64,000 nt of DNA from JAAAOH01 sp041686235 (GTDB taxonomy: Bacteria; Spirochaetota; Spirochaetia; DSM-27196; PWMO01): the NCBI GenBank assembly GCA_041686235.1, contig JAWLED010000001.1, positions 1-64,000 of the forward strand. The letters run 5' to 3'. The first letter of the stretch is position 1, and the number at the start of each line of letters is the position of its first letter. The translations under genes and the position numbers were made by a program. Shown here piece by piece: positions 58,920 through 64,000 of the stretch. The notes beneath the pieces were generated by a model that saw only the letters and a program-made list of their open reading frames with translations, was not told the DNA's origin and ran no database searches.

Positions 58920-60249
58920 GAACATCCGTGAGTACCTTCACATCCTCGATGATGCGGAGCTGCGCAGCGTAGTTGCCGATCTGCCGGTTCATGATTTGGT
59001 CGATATCTGGGATTCTCTCGAAGAAGACGAGGCCCAGCGTATCTTTCTGCTACTCGACCTCGATACCAAAGTCCGCTTGATCACCTCCCTTTCACCTCCG
59101 GATCAAGAGCTTCTCATAAAGGCTTTGCCGATCGACAACATCCGACGTGTCTTCTCCGAAATCGAGCCTGACGACCTTGCCGACATCATCCAGGCGGCAA
59201 ACCCCGAGGTGCGAGAGTCGGTGTGGCAGTCGATCGCAAACGATGCGAAGGAAGAGACCAAGTTTTTGCTGCGCTTCGATCAAGACGACGCGGCGGGACT
59301 CATGACCCCGCGCTACCTCGCGGTACGCTCGTTTCTGACCGTCGGGCAGGCATTGGCCTTTATTCGTTCTACCGGTCGAGACGTGGAGACCGTGTATTAC
59401 GTATACGTGGTAGATCGCCTCAAACGGTTGCTCGGGGTCGTCTCGCTCAAAGACCTGCTTTTTCACGACGACGAAGCGCCGGTCGAAGAGGTGATGAAGC
59501 GGGAGGTCATCTCAGTTCGCGAAGACACCGACCAGGAACAGGCCGCCCACATTCTCGGGACCTACGACCTCATCGCGCTGCCCGTTGTCGACGACTACAA
59601 CCGTCTGCTCGGAATTATCACCTTTGACGACGTCATAGACGTCATCAGAAATGAGCAGACGGAGGACGTGTACAAGATGGGCGCGATGGACGGCAGCCTC
59701 GAGCGTTACACCGAGTCCTCGGTCTCGCGTCTTATACGCAAGCGGGTACCGTGGCTCGTGGTGCTGCTGATAGCCGGAACTTTTACCACCAACGTCGTTA
59801 GCCTCTACCAGCCCATCATCGCGGCGGCGGGCTTTCTCGTGTGGTTTGTGCCGGTTATCACCCAAACCGGGGGAAACACCAGCTTGCAGAGCTCCACGTT
59901 GATGATCCGCGGCCTGGCCACCGGCGAGGTGCATTTCAGAGACATATGGAAGGTTATCGGCAAAGAGGTGCTCGTCAGCGGGATCATGGGGCTCATGCTG
60001 GGTGCCGTACTGGTGCTTCGCGGACTTGTTTTACCACCGGGAGTGGATCTCCTGCAGGCCACGGCGATCGGCTCATCACTCATCTTCGTGGTGTTTTTCT
60101 CGTCGATCATCGGCGTCATCGCTCCCTTACTCATCCATCGACTGGGCTTCGACCCCACGGTCATGGCCGGACCGCTCATGGCGACCGTCATCGACGTGAT
60201 CGGGCTTACCATATATTTCCAGGTAGCCAGACTCATCCTCGGCATCTAA
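58903..60249 (+). CDS. mgtE: Magnesium transporter MgtE
   Basis: Mg2+ channel/transporter of about 448 residues. The cytosolic N-domain has superhelical repeats (LPIDNIRRVFSEIEPDDLAD), followed by two CBS domains (LMTPRYLAVRSFLTVGQALA, VEEVMKREVISVREDTDQEQ) and five transmembrane helices. The conserved Asp is in IDVIGLTIYF at the end. ATG 58903 overlaps the murB stop by 17 bases with GGGAGAG upstream. The last 123 bases overlap in antisense the putative outer-membrane gene. Confidence 0.95.
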   Translation: MMSLIENIREYLHILDDAELRSVVADLPVHDLVDIWDSLEEDEAQRIFLLLDLDTKVRLITSLSPPDQELLIKALPIDNIRRVFSEIEPDDLADIIQAANPEVRESVWQSIANDAKEETKFLLRFDQDDAAGLMTPRYLAVRSFLTVGQALAFIRSTGRDVETVYYVYVVDRLKRLLGVVSLKDLLFHDDEAPVEEVMKREVISVREDTDQEQAAHILGTYDLIALPVVDDYNRLLGIITFDDVIDVIRNEQTEDVYKMGAMDGSLERYTESSVSRLIRKRVPWLVVLLIAGTFTTNVVSLYQPIIAAAGFLVWFVPVITQTGGNTSLQSSTLMIRGLATGEVHFRDIWKVIGKEVLVSGIMGLMLGAVLVLRGLVLPPGVDLLQATAIGSSLIFVVFFSSIIGVIAPLLIHRLGFDPTVMAGPLMATVIDVIGLTIYFQVARLILGI

Positions 60250-61710
60250 CGTGGGAGTGTCGATCCGAAGCGACACCTCGAGGCCGAACCCAACGTACTC
60301 AGGCCAGTCCGAAGACGCCGCCTCTCTCCCGTCCAACGTTAACTCTACGGCGCGCATTGTTTCCGCATGAACCGCTACCGACACCCGTCCCGGACGCCAT
60401 CCGAGCGCCACACGGCCGGCTAATTCCGGGGGCGCTCCCTGGTGTGCGATATCGGGAATCCATTTCCTGCCCCCGTTGGCCGTGCCGCCCCGACCGTCCT
60501 CCTCAGCCTCCAATGCAAGCCCGTCAGGCCAATCAACGCGTACCCACTGCTCGAAGTTGAGTCCGGCCCCCCGAAGCGACGTCTGAAGACGCACGGCGTC
60601 TTCATAGTACGTTTCCCGCCACCGCCGGCGCGCTTCGAGTTTTGCGAAGACATGCGCCCCCCGCACCGACAGCAGCACCTCGGCTGCTCCCTCGTGGTGG
60701 ACCTCCTCTTGTGCGGAGCTGTGGCGCGAGCGCTCGAGAGAAACACCGCCCCTCAGCCCGCGACTCCTACCGGCCTCGACACGGAGCTCGCCTCCGTATT
60801 CCCACGGGTGCACCGCCTCACGCGAAAGCGGCCGGTCCTCGACGAGTGCGCGGGCCTTACCGCTGATATCGAGCGGAGACAGCGATAGAGCGGCGCTGCC
60901 GTCCGCCGCGCGAAAGGCGCTCGGGGATTCACCGTCCGGCGCGCGGTAGCGAGGCTGCTCCGTTCCAAGGGCAACCGCCCCGGTGAGAAGCTGCCCCGAG
61001 TAGCGGGCCAGCACGAGCGCGGCGCCGGCGGGCGGGACGTACTGCCCGGTCGAAAGAAGACCGGTCGCGTGTATGGCGAACACCTCCGTCGGTCGCAAGA
61101 CGGCCTGAACCGCGGTATTGCTCAGTAGGCCGCCGGCAAAGGGAGTCTCTCGCGGGTACCACCGCTCGCCGGCGTCGGCAGCTTGCGCTGAATGAACGGC
61201 GGAAACAAGTGATAGGCCACGTAGCTCAACACGGTGCCCCGTGTGCGCGGCATTGGCCCCAAAACTGCGCACCCCCGCCCCTTCGTAGGCGCTCACAAAG
61301 AGTCGCTCTTTTACCAGCTCGAGCTGCCCTCCATACCGCGATGTCGGCTCCATGGCAATATCGAGTCCGACATTCGTGCGCTCGTTCCAAACATCCGAAC
61401 CGGCGGCAAACCCGAGCGGCGTATGCACGATGCGGTGCAGACCCTTCCGCTCTGTTGGCCCGAACATCACCGGCCCGGCCTCCAGTCCGAAACTGTGCTG
61501 AGCTTCACCGCGTTCGTCTCGGTGTTCTACCGCCACCGCGCGAAGTGCCCCGATGTCGGTGAAAATACGCGTTGTTATCTCGCGAGTTGCATCGCCGCGG
61601 ACGGTGGTTTCCACCTCGGCACCGGCCGGAGGAGGAAAGAACACTGCAGCCGCGAATACAAGAAGACAAAAGAGCTGTTGCGGTGGCAATACGTTGCAGG
61701 GCGACGGCAC
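60127..61710 (-). CDS. Putative outer-membrane beta-barrel protein, unknown family
   Basis: 527 residues from GTG 61710. Signal peptide LFCLLVFAAAVFFPPPAGAE (cleavage after GAE). The rest is an alternating hydrophobic/polar sequence rich in Gly, Arg, Glu and aromatic residues, as in large porin-like barrels, with about 16-20 likely strands. The last recognisable strand is GFGLEVSLRID. The final 40 residues after it are antisense to mgtE and look charged and non-barrel, so the true C-terminus may be shorter or frameshifted. It follows the LacI regulator gene on the same strand (76-base spacer), which suggests a sugar-uptake role. Confidence 0.6.
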   Translation of the reverse strand: MPSPCNVLPPQQLFCLLVFAAAVFFPPPAGAEVETTVRGDATREITTRIFTDIGALRAVAVEHRDERGEAQHSFGLEAGPVMFGPTERKGLHRIVHTPLGFAAGSDVWNERTNVGLDIAMEPTSRYGGQLELVKERLFVSAYEGAGVRSFGANAAHTGHRVELRGLSLVSAVHSAQAADAGERWYPRETPFAGGLLSNTAVQAVLRPTEVFAIHATGLLSTGQYVPPAGAALVLARYSGQLLTGAVALGTEQPRYRAPDGESPSAFRAADGSAALSLSPLDISGKARALVEDRPLSREAVHPWEYGGELRVEAGRSRGLRGGVSLERSRHSSAQEEVHHEGAAEVLLSVRGAHVFAKLEARRRWRETYYEDAVRLQTSLRGAGLNFEQWVRVDWPDGLALEAEEDGRGGTANGGRKWIPDIAHQGAPPELAGRVALGWRPGRVSVAVHAETMRAVELTLDGREAASSDWPEYVGFGLEVSLRIDTPTLDAEDESGYLEIYGKPDHVDDGRHERSGHDRGVEAQSMDE

Positions 61711-61786
61711 ACCCCCACCTACCGCCCATTTGGCCCTCCTGCTTCAAATCGGGCGCAAAAACGTACCGACTTCCGTGGTAGGGGGC

Positions 61787-62848
61787 TTATTCGAGCCGCT
61801 TCACCGAGCTCCGCACCGCGATTTGACAGGGCAAAACGACTTTGGAGACATCCTCTTCCTGGTCTTCTCCGTCCATGACCCGGCGCAATAGCAATGACAC
61901 GGCCGCGGACCCCATTCCCGAGGCGGGAAGGGCCATCGTAGTGAGGGGAGGATTGAGATAGCGCGAGAGATAGTCGTCGTCGTAGCCGACTAGGGAAATA
62001 TCGTCCGGCACGCTCAGACCGGCATCCGCCACGGCGCGCATGGCACCGTAGGCAATTACGTCGTTACCTGCAAAAACGGCCGTCGGCCGCGGCCGTGCCT
62101 CGAGGATGCCACTCATAGCCTCGTAGCCGCTGTGCTCCGAAAAATCTCCGTAGGCGATCCACTCCTCGCGAGCGGGAAGATCGGCACTTGAAAGTGCGTC
62201 GTGAAAGCCTTCGATCCGCATGCGCGAGGCGGAGAACACCGTCGAAGCATGGGTAATCATACCGATATCTCGATGTCCGACTTCGATGAGATATCGTACC
62301 ATTTCATGCGCACTCCCACGATTATCAACGTAGACCTGGTCAATGGGCAGATCCGGCAAGTGATCCATGGTTACCGCCGGGAAACCGGCTTCGACGACCT
62401 CCGTGAGTGCCGGGTCGTCGTCGTGCGCGTTTATGAGCACGATCCCCTCCACCTCGTCGCGCTTCGCAAGCTCGAGATAGCTCTCTTCGTACAGGGTAAC
62501 CGGATGAATCACCAGTCTGACCCGATGGCGGTTAACCGCCTGGGCCATTCCCTCCACCACTCGGCTGATAAACGCGTCGGAATACACATACTGCGAATGA
62601 CAAATGAACAGTCCTACGGCGTGATGGCGGGCTAAGGCAATGCGCCGCGCCTCCTGGTCGGGGATGTAGCCCAGGTACTGCGCCGCCGACAGCACCCGTT
62701 GACGGGTGGCTTCGGTTATGTTCTTTCCCGGCGTATTATTGACGACAAACGACACCGTCGTGCGAGAAACGCCTGCTTCCGCTGCGACGTCCGCCGCAGA
62801 AACGCGCTTGCGTTTTCGCCGCCGTCCATCCCCTGTTGATTCACCCAT
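61787..62848 (-). CDS. LacI-family transcriptional regulator
   Basis: 353 residues. N-terminal LacI helix-turn-helix VSAADVAAEAGVSRTTVSFV with hinge TEATRQRVLSAAQYLGYIPD, then a periplasmic-binding-protein-like effector domain (ALARHHAVGLFICHSQYVYS, GFPAVTMDHLP, GYDDDYLSRYLNPPLTTM). It probably represses the sugar ABC transporter genes upstream in the same direction. A perfect GC hairpin (62880-62905) separates it from the permease gene. The effector sugar is unknown. Confidence 0.92.
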   Translation of the reverse strand: MGESTGDGRRRKRKRVSAADVAAEAGVSRTTVSFVVNNTPGKNITEATRQRVLSAAQYLGYIPDQEARRIALARHHAVGLFICHSQYVYSDAFISRVVEGMAQAVNRHRVRLVIHPVTLYEESYLELAKRDEVEGIVLINAHDDDPALTEVVEAGFPAVTMDHLPDLPIDQVYVDNRGSAHEMVRYLIEVGHRDIGMITHASTVFSASRMRIEGFHDALSSADLPAREEWIAYGDFSEHSGYEAMSGILEARPRPTAVFAGNDVIAYGAMRAVADAGLSVPDDISLVGYDDDYLSRYLNPPLTTMALPASGMGSAAVSLLLRRVMDGEDQEEDVSKVVLPCQIAVRSSVKRLE

Positions 62849-62879
62849 ATCTTATGGTCGGTTCCGCACCGTGTGCACG

Positions 62880-62905
62880 AAACGGGGCGCCGCAGCGCCC
62901 CGTTT
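62880..62905 (-). terminator. Hairpin between permease gene and LacI regulator
   Basis: A perfect 11-bp stem AAACGGGGCGC / GCGCCCCGTTT with a 4-base loop, 11 bases after the permease stop on the minus strand. The downstream flank on that strand is TTTCG, so it is a terminator with a short U tract or a partial one. Confidence 0.6.
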
Positions 62906-62915
62906 GATCTGTAAT

Positions 62916-63887
62916 CTATCCCTTTACCGAGCCGGCCATCATGCCTCGGACGAAGTACCGCTGAAGTGAGAAGAACACGATCAACGGCATGACCATCGTC
63001 AGGAAGGCGCCGGCGGTTAGCACGTGCCAGTCCTGTCCGCGTGACCCGACCAGCTCGGCCAGCCGCGCGGTCAGCACGCCCTTAGACGGCTGCGTACCGA
63101 GGAAGACCAATGCCACCAGGAGGTCGTTCCAAACCCAGAGGAACTGGAAGATGGCAAACGAGGCAACCGCCGGTACCGAGAGCGGCAAAACCAGTCTCGT
63201 AAACATGAGCCACGGCGTCGCGCCGTCCGCGTGCGCCGACTCGATGATCGATTTGGGTATGCTCGAGACATACCCGTAGAGTATGTAGGTTGCCAACGGC
63301 AATCCGAATCCGGTATGTGCCAACCAGATACCGAGAAACGTCCCGTTAAGCTGCGCACGCGTGTAGAGGCTGAGTATGGGGATCAAGGCGGTTTGCAGCG
63401 GCACAACGAGCAATCCCACGATGGCCACGAACAGTACCGTCCGCCCCGGAAAGCTCATCCACGCGATGGCATATGCGCCGAACGCCGCAATCGTTATGGG
63501 AATGACGGTAGCCGGGAGGGTGACCAATAGGCTGTTCAAGAAGGCCGTACCCATCTGGTCGGCAAAGATTACCTGTTCGTAGTTCGCCAGGGTGAACACC
63601 GACGAGAACGGGTCGGTAAACACCGTCCACCATCCGGAGTTGGCAATTGCACTTCGCGGGCGAAACGAGCTCACGAAGAGCCCCAACGTCGGCAAGGTCC
63701 AGATTATCGTGACGACCACGAGAAACAACCGCATCGGCACACCGCCGAACACCCGCTTGAACTTCTTCTTCTGAGCCAGACGTTTGTTGGTGGCCAGTTC
63801 GAGGCGATACTTCTCGGCTTCCTGTGCAGAGAGTGCGGAGTTACCCAGGTCCTGTTCTTGTGTATTCTGTGTAGTATTGTCGCTCAT
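62916..63887 (-). CDS. Carbohydrate ABC transporter permease (MalG type)
   Basis: Inner-membrane permease of 323 residues with six helices. The ATPase-docking EAA loop is ESAHADGATPWLMFTRLVLPLS. A soluble N-terminal extension of about 45 residues is Gln/Glu/Ala-rich, then RLFLVVVTIIWTLPTLGLFV. It pairs with the MalF-type permease whose end is visible upstream (4 bases between stop and start). The sugar is unknown; the binding protein must lie beyond the window edge. Confidence 0.93.
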   Translation of the reverse strand: MSDNTTQNTQEQDLGNSALSAQEAEKYRLELATNKRLAQKKKFKRVFGGVPMRLFLVVVTIIWTLPTLGLFVSSFRPRSAIANSGWWTVFTDPFSSVFTLANYEQVIFADQMGTAFLNSLLVTLPATVIPITIAAFGAYAIAWMSFPGRTVLFVAIVGLLVVPLQTALIPILSLYTRAQLNGTFLGIWLAHTGFGLPLATYILYGYVSSIPKSIIESAHADGATPWLMFTRLVLPLSVPAVASFAIFQFLWVWNDLLVALVFLGTQPSKGVLTARLAELVGSRGQDWHVLTAGAFLTMVMPLIVFFSLQRYFVRGMMAGSVKG

Positions 63888-63891
63888 TCCG

Positions 63892-64000
63892 CTACCTCCT
63901 CTTCTCCTGCATAGAGCGTACGTTCTGGACCATGAACGGAATCACGACGACGAAGAGGAACACCGCCAGTGCCGCTCCCCGACCAAAGTTCCGGAATATG
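63892..64000 (-). CDS. Carbohydrate ABC transporter permease (MalF type), C-terminus only
   Basis: Only the last 35 residues are visible (NFGRGAALAVFLFVVVIPFM then a Lys/Arg tail ending EKRR), matching the final transmembrane helix of MalF-type permeases. Its TAG stop is 4 bases before the MalG-type ATG, and AGGAGG at its end serves as the ribosome site. The gene runs off the right edge. Confidence 0.75.
   Translation of the reverse strand, partial: IFRNFGRGAALAVFLFVVVIPFMVQNVRSMQEKRR

Noticed and set aside
1..64000. tRNA, rRNA, CRISPR or transposase genes
   Set aside because: All intergenic spacers of 70 bases or more were read for a T-loop GTTCRANNC with acceptor pairing, for regularly spaced repeats and for transposase-like frames; none was convincing.

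Overview
The window looks like a chromosomal segment of a G+C-rich, diderm, free-living bacterium. My best guess is a member of the Spirochaetota (moderate confidence). The pointers are a eukaryote-like isoleucyl-tRNA synthetase (HFGH signature, 1048 residues), a divergent PRPP synthase, a double cyclic-nucleotide-binding regulator, a chemoreceptor and several small secreted or lipoprotein genes of unknown family. A 16S rRNA gene or a database search would be needed to be sure. Genes are dense and many neighbours overlap by 1-17 bases. I found no tRNA, rRNA, CRISPR array or insertion sequence, and no gene-free stretch reaches 300 bases.

Left part (1-7.6 kb): the end of a type II secretion locus on the minus strand (prepilin peptidase, secretin, start of a probable GspE). 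A small outer-membrane-like protein and a SnoaL-like protein follow on the plus strand, then an M23 lipoprotein peptidase, CoaX and an atypical PRPP synthase on the minus strand. From 7.7 to 13.3 kb a three-gene pyruvate dehydrogenase operon (homodimeric E1, E2, E3) runs on the plus strand. It is followed by a double PRC-barrel protein, a membrane PilZ protein and a tightly coupled respiratory/quinone module (NDH-2-like, UbiA-type prenyltransferase, polyprenyl synthase), then a YceI protein.

A 100-N scaffold gap at 19.5 kb is flanked by identical 35-bp ends and is probably an unclosed overlap. Then come a GH65 phosphorylase, a methyltransferase, a patatin-like protein, a PaaI thioesterase and an ESS-type transporter (minus strand); hisS and a DEAH helicase (plus strand); arsR-aroB and fmdB (minus strand); and a minus-strand operon ileS-lipoprotein-hisH-hisF. 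An ECF-type S component, a PfkB-family kinase and a Phd/VapC-like toxin-antitoxin pair with a palindromic operator follow.

Right part (39.8-64 kb): two coiled-coil/LysM envelope proteins, transaldolase, a chemoreceptor, valS and topA. Then a minus-strand run carries cysS, an ECF sigma factor, its anti-sigma factor, a secreted protein, a TIG/transglutaminase-like membrane protein that seems to lack its nucleophile, glyA, a double-cNBD regulator and msrA. murB and mgtE are on the plus strand. The window ends with a sugar ABC transporter (two permeases), a LacI regulator and a putative outer-membrane protein.

Several sigma70-like promoters can be read directly (ileS, valS, glyA, the cNBD regulator, the GH65 gene, arsR, hisS and others). 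Two of them place the -35 box over the stop codon of the upstream gene. The candidates most worth following up are the ECF sigma/anti-sigma operon with the transglutaminase-like pseudoenzyme, the ileS leader and operon, the atypical PRPP synthase, and the assembly gap.
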